NCBI RefSeq assembly: GCF_009674605.1
Contig: NZ_WKJO01000001.1
Location: forward strand, 496,001-560,000
DNA from: Haloferax litoreum
GTDB lineage: Archaea; Halobacteriota; Halobacteria; Halobacteriales; Haloferacaceae
Reading direction: 5' to 3'
DNA length: 64,000 nucleotides
How positions within the stretch are numbered: position 1 is the first letter of the stretch; every line of letters begins with the position of its first letter. The translations under genes and the position numbers were made by a program. Below the pieces are notes generated by a model. The model was given only the letters and a program-made list of their open reading frames with translations. It did not search any database and had not been told where the DNA came from. Below are positions 35,666-45,343 of the stretch, one piece after another.

Positions 35666-35811
35666 CCCGATAATAAAGGGGCAGTGCCATCCGATCAAAC
35701 TACTTGGATGTGGGTTTATTTGGATCTCCGAGTCCAATATTCCACTACTAAGGCCCTTATATTATAGTCTGCACAAAAAACACTTATCGGTTGGTGGCAT
35801 CCATCTAATAG

Positions 35812-35937
35812 ATGGTTTGCGAAATGTCGGGTGGGACGTTTGCTGACAACCTCGTGTATCAATTTGGCCAATGGTTGCTTTGTGAATTCCCACAGTGGCT
35901 GAACGAAGTACTCTCAATAGTGGTTACAACCATATGA
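35812..35937 (+). CDS. Possible 41-residue protein
   Basis: Short open frame starting at ATG 35812 (MVCEMSGGTFADNLVYQF...) whose TGA overlaps the ATG of the next small gene in ATATGA. This overlap is the arrangement of translationally coupled genes. It is rich in aromatic and hydrophobic residues (QWLLCEFPQWLNEVLSIVV), so it may be membrane associated. An AT-rich ACTTATC lies about 30 bp before the start. It is too short for composition to prove coding. Confidence 0.35.
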   Translation: MVCEMSGGTFADNLVYQFGQWLLCEFPQWLNEVLSIVVTTI

Positions 35938-36116
35938 GTGGGAATACAGGAACCCGAATAGCCACCGGTCTCGTAGGTGGCCTTGTTGTAGTATCAATCG
36001 CTCTTGCACTCTTGGGTTTCGATACAAGCATTGCTGTCGATGTTTTCATTCCGTTGTTCCTAATCGCTGTGTTCCTGGCTATCGGGATTGGTTTCGTAAA
36101 CGCCGCAAGGTCGTGA
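35934..36116 (+). CDS. Small two-helix membrane protein
   Basis: Protein of 60 residues with two membrane helices (about 10-27 and 33-53: GLVGGLVVVSIALALLGF; VFIPLFLIAVFLAIGIGF) joined by a short Asp-containing loop. Hydrophobic proteins of this size are common in haloarchaeal elements and viruses. A similar-sized two-helix protein occurs near the other end of the element at 62761-62961. No function can be assigned. Confidence 0.5.
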   Translation: MSGNTGTRIATGLVGGLVVVSIALALLGFDTSIAVDVFIPLFLIAVFLAIGIGFVNAARS

Positions 36117-36205
36117 GGCAATTCTGATTTCCGCACAGTAAATCGGTAGTCTACGGAAGTTTGATTACCGTTGCAAAACTAACAACAGTTATATGGGTGA
36201 CATAG

Positions 36206-36586
36206 ATGGGTGAAGAAGACACCAGCCAAGATAGTGTTGATCCAAACAGCTTCCGTGGGGACGAGAAAATCGATTCGGCCCTTAAACTTCGAAATGCGTT
36301 TTCGGAGGCAATCACTCACCACGGGTTCCCGGATACACTTGTGTTGAGTCGTGAACGGGCAGACGATGTGTTCCATGAGCGGCGTATTCGGATCATGGAT
36401 TATCTAAAGACATATCAACCTCAGTCGGTCCGTGCCCTCGCGAAAGAGTTGGACGTCGATAAAGGGGTTATCAGCCGTGACTTACAGAAGCTTCGCGAAT
36501 TGGATATCGTTGAGTTCGAAAACGATGGACGCAGCAAGGCTCCGAAGTTGAAGCATCAGCATGTTGTTGTCGAGCCCGTTATCTGA
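36206..36586 (+). CDS. Winged-helix transcription regulator
   Basis: Protein of 126 residues with a MarR/ArsR-like winged helix at about 55-115: RRIRIMDYLKTYQPQSVRAL, then the recognition helix DKGVISRDLQKLRELDIVEF and a wing ending in PKLKHQHVVVEPV. It resembles a widespread haloarchaeal regulator family often found beside RelE-like toxins on plasmids, but no toxin gene is adjacent here. The ATG has GGGTGA about 6 nt upstream. It converges with the membrane protein gene at 36608. Confidence 0.75.
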   Translation: MGEEDTSQDSVDPNSFRGDEKIDSALKLRNAFSEAITHHGFPDTLVLSRERADDVFHERRIRIMDYLKTYQPQSVRALAKELDVDKGVISRDLQKLRELDIVEFENDGRSKAPKLKHQHVVVEPVI

Positions 36587-36607
36587 GTTTTCAGAAACTC
36601 ATCGTAG

Positions 36608-37660
36608 TTAGGAGCCAATCTCTGCTTCGTGAAGGTACTCACAGTCACCCTGATAGACGGGTTTACCATCATATTCGATTAGGATGTGTTCTAATTCGTC
36701 AACAGCAACTGCACCCTCATCGAGCGTGTTCGCTGCTTGCGTAACTGTTTCAAATGGGTAGTCGTCCTCAACGTCATCAATCATGCTTTTGACAACGTTC
36801 TTTACCTCGTCAACGAGTTCCGGTCTGGATTCTTGCCACTCCACGCACTCATCCTCATCGTACCTCGCACCATAGATTGCCCGTTCCTCGATATTAGATG
36901 CCTCTGCCCTAATCCAAACGACTGGCTTGTCTGGATGATGACCTGTATTACCGACTTCGTTAATCATCCGTTCCCTTAATTCAGAGAAATCGTCTGTGAG
37001 CCCTCTTTCGAGCCTGACGAGGTGTTCAAAGAACCATCGACTGAGATAGTCCTGAGACTCGAGAAAAAACTCGTCATATTGGGCCTCACGTTCGTAATCG
37101 AACTCGCTGAGAAATTCCTGCTGGTGAGTGTCAAACTGTTCTTTTAGAACCACAACACGTTCTGCCTGTATTTTCAAGTCAGGCGCGTGGTTCTCGAGAA
37201 GGTCCCTCATATATCGGTCATTCTCCAGATACTGAGGCATCACTCGGAATTCGTCTTCTTCGGATGCGAATGAGATTCTAGTCGGGGTTGGCGCAGAGTT
37301 GAACGAGACTGTGCCAACAAATGGTAGGTTCTTGCTCGGTTGGTCAACAGGGTTGTCACTTATCTCTTGATCCGGATTCCCATGCCACTTCCGTACACGT
37401 TCTCGAAGGGTTTCGGTATGCTGTTCGCGGATACCACGGTTCATTTCTGCTTTCAGCAATTCCTTTTGCGATTCTAAGATGGTTGACTGCCTGAAATACA
37501 ACAAGACGAGGGCAGAGGAGAGTGCTGCTGACACAGCGACGTTGAGGAGGGAAAACCAATCGGAACCGTATCTATTCTGGATTTCAACACCGACTACGAC
37601 AACGAGAGCAATTGTTCCTAAGACGGTTATTCCAAGCTTCAGTATATTTCGCAAATTCAT
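36608..37660 (-). CDS. Membrane-anchored coiled-coil protein, unknown
   Basis: Protein of 350 residues with two N-terminal membrane helices (about 8-25 and 36-56), then a long cytoplasmic, charged and helical region (SQKELLKAEMNRGIREQHTE; ERVVVLKEQFDTHQQEFLSE). The last 120 residues are acidic (KSMIDDVEDDYPFETV). No catalytic motif was seen. It is transcribed toward the HTH gene and away from the methylase gene. Such two-helix plus cytoplasmic-domain proteins often accompany defence genes; this is only an association. Confidence 0.6.
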   Translation of the reverse strand: MNLRNILKLGITVLGTIALVVVVGVEIQNRYGSDWFSLLNVAVSAALSSALVLLYFRQSTILESQKELLKAEMNRGIREQHTETLRERVRKWHGNPDQEISDNPVDQPSKNLPFVGTVSFNSAPTPTRISFASEEDEFRVMPQYLENDRYMRDLLENHAPDLKIQAERVVVLKEQFDTHQQEFLSEFDYEREAQYDEFFLESQDYLSRWFFEHLVRLERGLTDDFSELRERMINEVGNTGHHPDKPVVWIRAEASNIEERAIYGARYDEDECVEWQESRPELVDEVKNVVKSMIDDVEDDYPFETVTQAANTLDEGAVAVDELEHILIEYDGKPVYQGDCEYLHEAEIGS

Positions 37661-37779
37661 CTAATCATACTGCAAGGTTGATTAGTAAAATAACACGTGG
37701 GTCGCCAAAATGGCATATTTTCACTAACCCACCTCCTCTGCGTCGGTGACTTTTTGACCTGTCATTGTGACTGTCAATT

Positions 37780-40700
37780 ATGTCACTTCAGCAAATCAAA
37801 TCTGATGATATTGCGACGTGGGACTCTCTTGATGACGTCGCAGAATCGCTGAAGAAACGCGGACTCGAACCCGAGCCAAGTCTCGGAGAGGACCACGAAC
37901 TCGTTCTTCGGCTCACTGACGACGACGAGTTCATGGTGCTGATTCACGCTCCACCGGGCGAGACTGCGGCGTCGTTCAAGTCGCGCACGAACGTCAATAC
38001 GCACACTGGACTCGTTGCGACTGACGATTTCGAGGAGTTCACGTTCATCACTCGGATTCGAACGTGGGACGCCCACGGACGGACAAAGTACCAGCAGCTC
38101 TCGTTCTCGAAAGAGCAGATGACGAGCGCTCGCGGGGAGAAGAACACCATCCTCCAGAAGCTCAACTCCATCGAGTTCAACAAACCTGAGACGATTTTCG
38201 ACTCTCTCTACGACACGAAACAGGTTGTCAAAGCGTTCTATGAGGACTTCGAAGAACTCCGAACCGAACTCGTCCAAGAGGTCGCAGGCATCGACGATGA
38301 TCGTGGCGACGCTAAACAACGCTACGTGCAGGTCACGCTCGATCGGATGATCTTCCTTTACTTCATCCAAGAGAAGGGCCTGCTCGACTACGAGCCTGAA
38401 TACCTCCACGAGAAGCACGAAGAGTTCGCCGCGAAGGGAGACGTGTACGAAGAGTTCTATGAACCGCTGTTCTTCGAAATTCTTGCAGAAGGAAAGAAAG
38501 ACGGTGACTTTGGAGTGCTTCCGTACCTCAATGGTGGTCTGTTCAGCAAGAACCCCATCGAGGAGGAGTTCGAAGACGCACGACTCGGTGACTCACCCGA
38601 ACAGACGGCGGAACTCTTCGGGAAGATTCTCGACTTCCTCTCAGACTGGAACTGGAACGTCGACGAGCGACTCGACATCGTCGACCCGAAGAACCTCTCG
38701 CCTGCCATCTTGGGGCACATCTTCGAGCAGACGGTCAACCAGAAAGATATGGGCGCGTACTACACCCCCGAGGAGATTACGGGCTTCATGTCCCGGCGGA
38801 CTGTCCACCCGTGGCTCATCGACCGGGTGAACGAAGAACACGAGACTGACTACGATGCAATCGACGACATCTTCTCACTCGACGTAGCTTCGGCTAGTCA
38901 GAGTGATTCACCCGTTGCGGCAGATGGTGGTGTTGCCCAAACGGTGGACCTCGATGCCGTGAACCAAGACCACGTCCAGACCCTCTACTTCGACGCGCTA
39001 AAGAAACTCCGTGTTCTCGACCCTGCAGTTGGGAGTGGGGCATTCCTCTTGGCCGCACAGGAAGTCCTCCTCGACGTGTATCTCCAGTGCTTGGAATACT
39101 TCCAAGCCCTTCGTGACGACCGACCGTGGGAACTCCCCGGTCGAATCGAAGACGAGTTGGACACCATCGACGCAACCGATGGGACCGTAACTCTGTACGC
39201 GAAGAAGCAGATTATCCTCCACAACCTCTACGGCGTCGACATTGATGACGGCGCAGTCGAGATTTGTAAGCTTCGGCTGTGGTTGTCGATGGTCGCTGAC
39301 ATCGAGAACAACCCGAAAGAAGTCGAGCCACTGCCGAACATCGACTTCAACATCCGGCAAGGTAACTCGTTGGTCGGGCAAACTGATGCAAGTATCGTCT
39401 CTAATGAGAGAGGTGATAGCGATTTAGGCTCGTGGGAAAAGAAAGCTCGTTTTGAAGATGTGAAAGAGGCAATCACCAATCACAAAAACGCTGAAACCAG
39501 TAAGGATGCCAAAAAGTGGCGAAACGAAGCTGAATCACGAATAGAGAAGCACCGAGATAAGTTTGACCAGATATTACGTCGTGAGTTCCAACAAGCAGGG
39601 TTTGATGACATAACCGTTGACCAGCTTCGAGAGTGGTCCCCGTACCATTGGCCCTTGGAATTTCCAGACGTGTTTGAGGAAGGCGGCTTCGGTGTAATTA
39701 TTGGGAACCCACCATGGGACATGTTGTATACAAATAGAGATGAGTTCTTTAGGAGGTACGATGAGCAATTTGGAAAGTATCAATCTGATAAGAAAGATGA
39801 TGTCATGGATGAGCTTCTTACGGACGAAACTATCGCTCAAGAATGGGAGAGATACCAAGATCAGATGGAAATACGAGCAGATTACTTCTCACAGAGTGAG
39901 ACGTACAAACTGCAGTCCCCTGTCGTAGATGGGCGAAAGATGCCTACAAAGAATGACCTGTCTGCACTCTTCTTAGAGCGAATTTTTGACTTGTCTAGCG
40001 ACGACGTCAGAGTGAGTTTGCTTCTTCCGGGAACTATACTTGGAGGGGTTATGGGGAAGGACCTGCGAACTCATTTACTAGACAATACGGATATTCAAGA
40101 TATTGTTGGGTTTGAGAATAAAGGAATATTCCCAGAAATCGGCAGTATGTATCGGTTCGCAATACTGTCATTTGAGTATGGTGGAAGAACAACTCAGATG
40201 AAGGGGATATTTAACCAAACTGATGAAAAGGCGGTTTACGATGTTGATGACTTAGCTGCAGTTATCCCACGAGAAGTGCTTGTTAGATATTCCCCGAAAA
40301 CGGGAATATTCCCGTTCGTAAGGTCTCAGCAAGAGGTGAACGTTTTAGACAAAGTTGTGAAACATCCACAGCTTGGAGAAGAGATCGATAATGCTTGGTC
40401 AGTAGATGTGTTAACAAAGGAGCTAGTTGAATCGACTGACCAAGAATATCTACTCACTTCACCAGACAATGCGGATTATCCGGTATATGGTGGTAAAAAT
40501 ATCCAACAATTCGAATATGACAACAGTCACACAACGAATCTGAAGGGGCCAAAATACTGGAGTCGTGGGATGTATGACCCGGAAAACAGCGCTCACTACC
40601 GTGTTCGAGAAAAGAAATTCAACCGAGGGAATCTTAAAAAAGCGATATATGAAGAGTTCGGTGGGGAAGACACCAGTAAATCCCAAGTCCAGTTTGTGGA

Positions 40701-41385
40701 TGATTTACTCGAAGAGTACAGAGGGCATGGGCTAGAACAGGACGATGTCCTACTAGATTGTTCTGAGTATCGAATTGGGATCCGTGATATATCTAGAGCG
40801 CGGAATGAGCGGACAATAATGGCCGCAGTTCTACCCAAAGAGGTTGTTTGTCTGCATACGATAAACACCCTCAAACCATTCAGAATCGAGCCCGAAGAGT
40901 CTCACCTCTCAGAGTCTCCACTGCGGTCTGTATACGAACGTCGTTTCACTGACTTAGAGATATTTGCTGCTACTGGACTGTTAAACAGCATCCCGTTTGA
41001 CTTCCTGATGCGTACAAAAGTTGAGTCACACATCGTAAAGCGGGAACTGCTTGAATCTCAGTTACCTCGATTATCAAGTGGAGACGATTGGTTCCGCTTT
41101 ATTTCTGAACGTGCCGCACGTCTCAACTGTTATGGTGATGCCTTTGAAGATATGCGGCAACGTCTAGGGAACATTGAGCCAGCCATTGAACAAGAAGAGC
41201 GAGAACACCTCCAAGCCGAAATTGATGCAGCCGCATTCCATGCATACGGACTTGACCGCCGTGACACAGAGTTTGTTCTAGAGGACTTCCACAGAGTTGG
41301 TAATCCTCGAAAGATGACAGAAGATTACTTCGACCTTGTCTTTGAGAAATTTGATGAACTCGCTGAGTCAGGACCTTATCCCTGA
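37780..41385 (+). CDS. Eco57I-type adenine-specific DNA methyltransferase
   Basis: Protein of 1201 residues. The N-terminal 330 residues are the helical region typical of class-IIG/Eco57I-like enzymes, ending in MGAYYTPEEITGFM. Motif I of the SAM site is VLDPAVGSGAFLLAAQ (about 411) and motif IV is GNPPW (about 643), the form expected for N6-adenine methylation. The segment after about 700 should contain the target recognition domain. No nuclease motif was found in the N-terminus. The first 1.6 kb has GC-rich chromosomal-style codons, while from about 39390 to the stop it is AT-rich, so the gene looks like a recombination mosaic. It faces the PLD-helicase gene tail to tail, 68 bp apart, and the two probably form one defence system. 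Confidence 0.88.
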   Translation: MSLQQIKSDDIATWDSLDDVAESLKKRGLEPEPSLGEDHELVLRLTDDDEFMVLIHAPPGETAASFKSRTNVNTHTGLVATDDFEEFTFITRIRTWDAHGRTKYQQLSFSKEQMTSARGEKNTILQKLNSIEFNKPETIFDSLYDTKQVVKAFYEDFEELRTELVQEVAGIDDDRGDAKQRYVQVTLDRMIFLYFIQEKGLLDYEPEYLHEKHEEFAAKGDVYEEFYEPLFFEILAEGKKDGDFGVLPYLNGGLFSKNPIEEEFEDARLGDSPEQTAELFGKILDFLSDWNWNVDERLDIVDPKNLSPAILGHIFEQTVNQKDMGAYYTPEEITGFMSRRTVHPWLIDRVNEEHETDYDAIDDIFSLDVASASQSDSPVAADGGVAQTVDLDAVNQDHVQTLYFDALKKLRVLDPAVGSGAFLLAAQEVLLDVYLQCLEYFQALRDDRPWELPGRIEDELDTIDATDGTVTLYAKKQIILHNLYGVDIDDGAVEICKLRLWLSMVADIENNPKEVEPLPNIDFNIRQGNSLVGQTDASIVSNERGDSDLGSWEKKARFEDVKEAITNHKNAETSKDAKKWRNEAESRIEKHRDKFDQILRREFQQAGFDDITVDQLREWSPYHWPLEFPDVFEEGGFGVIIGNPPWDMLYTNRDEFFRRYDEQFGKYQSDKKDDVMDELLTDETIAQEWERYQDQMEIRADYFSQSETYKLQSPVVDGRKMPTKNDLSALFLERIFDLSSDDVRVSLLLPGTILGGVMGKDLRTHLLDNTDIQDIVGFENKGIFPEIGSMYRFAILSFEYGGRTTQMKGIFNQTDEKAVYDVDDLAAVIPREVLVRYSPKTGIFPFVRSQQEVNVLDKVVKHPQLGEEIDNAWSVDVLTKELVESTDQEYLLTSPDNADYPVYGGKNIQQFEYDNSHTTNLKGPKYWSRGMYDPENSAHYRVREKKFNRGNLKKAIYEEFGGEDTSKSQVQFVDDLLEEYRGHGLEQDDVLLDCSEYRIGIRDISRARNERTIMAAVLPKEVVCLHTINTLKPFRIEPEESHLSESPLRSVYERRFTDLEIFAATGLLNSIPFDFLMRTKVESHIVKRELLESQLPRLSSGDDWFRFISERAARLNCYGDAFEDMRQRLGNIEPAIEQEEREHLQAEIDAAAFHAYGLDRRDTEFVLEDFHRVGNPRKMTEDYFDLVFEKFDELAESGPYP

Positions 41386-41453
41386 ATAAGGGTTAACAAG
41401 ACAATCTCAGTAGCGTTATTCACTGTCCTTTTTCAAAACTGCTGCTGAGTGAT

Positions 41454-44400
41454 TTATTGCTCTAACACGCCCCAACAGAGAACACGGGCATCCACATCAC
41501 CTGTCCCAGCCAACTTAGACTGGTACTCGGTTGAACCTTCGATGTTCTCATCGAGGAACTCTACCAACGTCTCGAAGAACTCGTCAAGGTCCCACTGCCC
41601 GAGTCCCTTGTCCTCTTTTCGGAAGGTTTCGCGGAGGATTCGGTCCTCGTCAGTATTCTTCAGTTTGACTTCCTTGATGCGCTCTAAGACGATTGGTGCA
41701 ACCACCGAAATCTCTGTATGCCCATCGACTGGTGTTGCTAACTCACCAGACGAGTTTCGCTTGAGGTGTCGAAGATAGGAAATGATTTTCTCCTGTTCGA
41801 CTGAATAATCGTCTCCTTCCTCGAATTTCGTCCCGATGATCCCTTGCTTTGCTTCTTCGATTCGTTTCTCGACAACCTCCTCAATGGCATCGCGTTCTTC
41901 GAGATATCGCTTGTCGTGGCTAGTCAGTTTTCGCCCCTCGGTGTCGGGGTTAATTTTGAGCGACCGAATCGCACTCACCTCGTCCACATCTTTCCCAGTT
42001 CGTTTCGAATAGAACGCCCTTCGAGTCCGACCAAGAGGTGCATCAGATTCGTCATCGAACCAGAGGTGTGCGAGGCCGAAGACCCCCGGTGCGTGTCCAC
42101 TCTTGGAATTGACTACGTTTGTGTACAACAGGTCTCGCTCTTCGGGGGGCATCTCGAAATATTCCTCCGCGTACTCGAAATCCTCTTCTCCAAGTCCGTA
42201 GTCGTCGTTCAACTCCTGTTTGAGCATCAGACGCTCGAACGCCTCGTCCTCGTCACTTCCTGCACTCCGCAGGAGAGGGTTTTTGGACGTATCATCGAGG
42301 TCGTTGTAGTCGTCAACCTCACGAGAGCGCCGGAGCGTGTCTTCGATTTCATCGAGTTCGAGTTCGCCAATCGTCTTCTGTGTTTTGACACCAGCTTTCT
42401 CCAGAATCTCGTCTTCGTTTGGGTCGAGGATATTGTTCTCTTTCCCGACGATGAGCGCGATGTCGTTGATCTTCGCTTGGAGGCGCTTGAGGAGCTTGAT
42501 GGCCGCCTCGATGTCGCCGTCGGGGTAGAAGTTGTGGACGAACTTGTCGGCGGTACTCCCGATACGGTCGATGCGACCGACACGCTGGACGATGCGCATA
42601 GGGTTCCACGGCAGGTCGTAGTTGATGACAGTGTGAACGTCCTGCAGGTTTACCCCCTCGCTGAGCGTGTCGGTGGCGACGACGTACTGCAACTCCCCAT
42701 CGCCAGTCCGGTCGAGTGTTTCACGATAGCCGTATGCGTCGGGGGCGAAGCGGCGAATCTTCTCTTGTTTGTCATCATCTCCGCCTTTGATGACGGTGCT
42801 GTTCTGCTCAGTGAGTGGTGATCGAGGGTCTTCGAGAAGAGTCCGGTAGACGTAGTCGGCAGTTGCGCGGTACTGCGTGAATACAAGGACTTTGTTGTCG
42901 TACCCAGCGAGGACACCATTCAGTCGGTCTATCTTCGGGTCACGGAAGTCACGGAGCCGGAAGATTGCATCGTAGAAGTCTCTCGTCTCTTTGGTTACCT
43001 CCGAGAGGTCCTGACTCGGGAAGAGCAACGGGTCAACTTCGTCCTCGGGCACGTCGGGGATGAATCCAACGTGGTTCTTCCCGAGCCACTGGCGGACGTG
43101 AACAGAGTGGTCGTTGAGGTGGTCTGCGTCCTTCGCAACGTCAGCGATGAACAACTGAAGGAAGTACGAGAGAAGTGCAAGATCCTCGTAGACACGCGCT
43201 TTCACCTCTGCGACAGTCAAGTCCGCAAGTTCGTCACTGGAGTCTCCATCGCCAGATCGGAGTGAATCAGCGTCGAATCCGAACTCTTCGAGCGTCTGTG
43301 CGAGGTCCTCTGTGGCTTCCCCGTCTTGGACGTAGTCGTCGAGTGTGACCGCAGCGCCGCCATCCTGAATCGTCCGCAGGGTGTCGATGTTCTCCTCATC
43401 AGGGAGGGAGTTGAGAACTGCCAACAGACTCTGTTCACTTTCGTAGAGCGTCTCGATACTTTGGACGAACGCGAAAGTCGACGATTCGAGACGCTTGAGC
43501 AGGTTCAGTTTGTAGAGTGCCTTCAGCGTACTCCCTGCCTGCGGGTTTTTGATGGTGATGTGCGGCAGGTGAAGCGCGTCCATCACTTCGGGGAGTGAAT
43601 CGTAGACTGGGCGATACGCCGGGGGAAGCGTGTACTCCTCCTTCTGAATCTTCGGAGGCTTGAAGCTCATCTCCAAATCGTCGTCCTTCTTCAGGAGTGT
43701 CTCTTTGACGTGCTTCCGAGTTCGAAGGACCATCACCTCGTTCAGGATCTTCGAAATCTCTCCGGACTCGTTCTGAAGTTGCTCAGTCAGCCCCTCCACC
43801 TCTTCTTGAGACATCTCTTCCTTCCCGGCGGCAACTCGCTTCCGCTGTTCTGCGACATCGATGTACCGGTCGAACGCAGTGAAGTCGAGATTCGCTTTGT
43901 TCCGAATCTCGTTTTTCTCCGTGAACAGTCCGATGAGATTCTTCAAATCGGTCGCACTGTTGTTCAGTGGCGTTGCCGTCAAGAGAATCATAGTCTTGTC
44001 TCGGAGAAGCCGAAGGTTTGCGTGCCGTCTCGTCCCCTTGTAATCATCGTCGTCGGAGGGGTTGGGTCGCCACTTTCCGTAGTTACGGAAGCGGTGGGCT
44101 TCGTCGATGAGGAGGACGTCGTATTGTTCACGGAGTTCGAGAACCTCGTCGTGGCTCATGTTCTGGAACTTGCTGATACTCGTGACATCGAGGTGAGTCC
44201 CGTCAACTTCGAGTCCGAAGTATGGGTCACCATCTTCGTCGGTCGCATCTTGGAGGAGGTCTTCCCACTGGTCGGTCAGGTTCGCGGGGACGATGAGTAA
44301 ACAGCGTTTACCCTGTTGCCGGTAGTCAAAGAGCAGTTCGCTGCCGATGAACGACTTCCCAAGGCCGACCGAGTCGGAGATGATACAGCCGTTATATTGA

Positions 44401-45242
44401 GCCAGCTTCTCCCACGCACTTTCGTATCCGATGGTCTGGAAGTAGTACAAGGGTGAGTCGCGGGCACTCACGTTCCCTCCGATTGCGTCATACGAGAGAA
44501 CCTTGTAGAGTTCGAAGGGTTCGATGTATGTGCCAAAGTCTACTTCGTCGTCTTCCTTGTCGTCTTCTTGGTCCTCTTTCCAGTCTTGGTACTTGCTGCT
44601 GTTTTCGATGACGTCGACGATTTCCCGAGAGAATTCCTCAGAGATAGCCCACTGGTTGTCGTACCACTCTTCGAAGGCCTCGACTTTCTGTGGGTCAGAA
44701 CTAGTGAGGTTTAGTTCGATGTTGTGCCGGTGGCCTGTCTGTGTGAAATTCGACGATCCGACAATGACTGCGGCATCACGTCTGTCGGTCTCCCCGTTTC
44801 TTTTTGAAGGGTCGTCGGTGGCTGTTCGGAAGGACGCTCCTTTGGCGTGGAAGTAACCGTTCTCTGGATTACGAATTCGAACGTCAACTAATCCTTGCTC
44901 AATGAAATCTCGAAGCCTATCGAGTCGCTCAATCTGTGCGTTGTTGAGGTCAGCCAGGTCAGATTTGAGCTGGTTCCTGAATTGCTCATGCAAGCTCTGG
45001 CCTTCCTCGATTTCATTTGCAGTACGAGCGTCAGTCTGGCGACCCATGAGAATCCGCATCGGAGCTTTCCCAAGGTCGTCCGGATCGAGTAACTTGTTCA
45101 AATCGTCTTTTACGAGATCGAATCCAGAGAGGTAGAAGTACCCCGTCGCGACGCGCACCTCTTCGCTGTCGGTGATGACCTCCTTGAACGTGTCCTCAAG
45201 AGTCCGCTCAGAATTGTCGACAAGGGGATCGAGATAAGGCAT
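41454..45242 (-). CDS. PLD-nuclease/SNF2-family helicase fusion
   Basis: Protein of 1262 residues. The N-terminal 200 residues form a phospholipase-D-type domain with His132-x-Lys134 (YFHAKGASF), a downstream VIVGSSNFTQTG and Glu176, giving one HKD-like site. A SNF2/DEAD helicase follows: Walker A SDSVGLGKS near 300, DEAH in LLIDEAHRFRN near 375, LLTATPLNNS, and the C-terminal lobe with VATDTLSEGVNLQDV and QRVGRIDRIG. The C-terminal 250 residues are unassigned. The PLD part could be a nuclease. Helicase-plus-methylase pairs of this kind occur in DISARM- and BREX-like defence, but no other core gene of those systems is present, so the exact class is open. Confidence 0.88.
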   Translation of the reverse strand: MPYLDPLVDNSERTLEDTFKEVITDSEEVRVATGYFYLSGFDLVKDDLNKLLDPDDLGKAPMRILMGRQTDARTANEIEEGQSLHEQFRNQLKSDLADLNNAQIERLDRLRDFIEQGLVDVRIRNPENGYFHAKGASFRTATDDPSKRNGETDRRDAAVIVGSSNFTQTGHRHNIELNLTSSDPQKVEAFEEWYDNQWAISEEFSREIVDVIENSSKYQDWKEDQEDDKEDDEVDFGTYIEPFELYKVLSYDAIGGNVSARDSPLYYFQTIGYESAWEKLAQYNGCIISDSVGLGKSFIGSELLFDYRQQGKRCLLIVPANLTDQWEDLLQDATDEDGDPYFGLEVDGTHLDVTSISKFQNMSHDEVLELREQYDVLLIDEAHRFRNYGKWRPNPSDDDDYKGTRRHANLRLLRDKTMILLTATPLNNSATDLKNLIGLFTEKNEIRNKANLDFTAFDRYIDVAEQRKRVAAGKEEMSQEEVEGLTEQLQNESGEISKILNEVMVLRTRKHVKETLLKKDDDLEMSFKPPKIQKEEYTLPPAYRPVYDSLPEVMDALHLPHITIKNPQAGSTLKALYKLNLLKRLESSTFAFVQSIETLYESEQSLLAVLNSLPDEENIDTLRTIQDGGAAVTLDDYVQDGEATEDLAQTLEEFGFDADSLRSGDGDSSDELADLTVAEVKARVYEDLALLSYFLQLFIADVAKDADHLNDHSVHVRQWLGKNHVGFIPDVPEDEVDPLLFPSQDLSEVTKETRDFYDAIFRLRDFRDPKIDRLNGVLAGYDNKVLVFTQYRATADYVYRTLLEDPRSPLTEQNSTVIKGGDDDKQEKIRRFAPDAYGYRETLDRTGDGELQYVVATDTLSEGVNLQDVHTVINYDLPWNPMRIVQRVGRIDRIGSTADKFVHNFYPDGDIEAAIKLLKRLQAKINDIALIVGKENNILDPNEDEILEKAGVKTQKTIGELELDEIEDTLRRSREVDDYNDLDDTSKNPLLRSAGSDEDEAFERLMLKQELNDDYGLGEEDFEYAEEYFEMPPEERDLLYTNVVNSKSGHAPGVFGLAHLWFDDESDAPLGRTRRAFYSKRTGKDVDEVSAIRSLKINPDTEGRKLTSHDKRYLEERDAIEEVVEKRIEEAKQGIIGTKFEEGDDYSVEQEKIISYLRHLKRNSSGELATPVDGHTEISVVAPIVLERIKEVKLKNTDEDRILRETFRKEDKGLGQWDLDEFFETLVEFLDENIEGSTEYQSKLAGTGDVDARVLCWGVLEQ

Positions 45243-45343
45243 CTGTCATTCACTATCATCCATCATATGTTAACAGTTTGTCCTAGAAGTACGAGAAAAT
45301 TGACGCAGTGAAAACAATCGACGCAGGGATAGTGTAACTGCTA

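Noticed and set aside
35666-35811. Possible RNA gene in the AT-rich gap after the FokI-like gene
   Set aside because: No stable hairpin with a terminator, box C/D, box H/ACA or tRNA-like fold could be found by eye.
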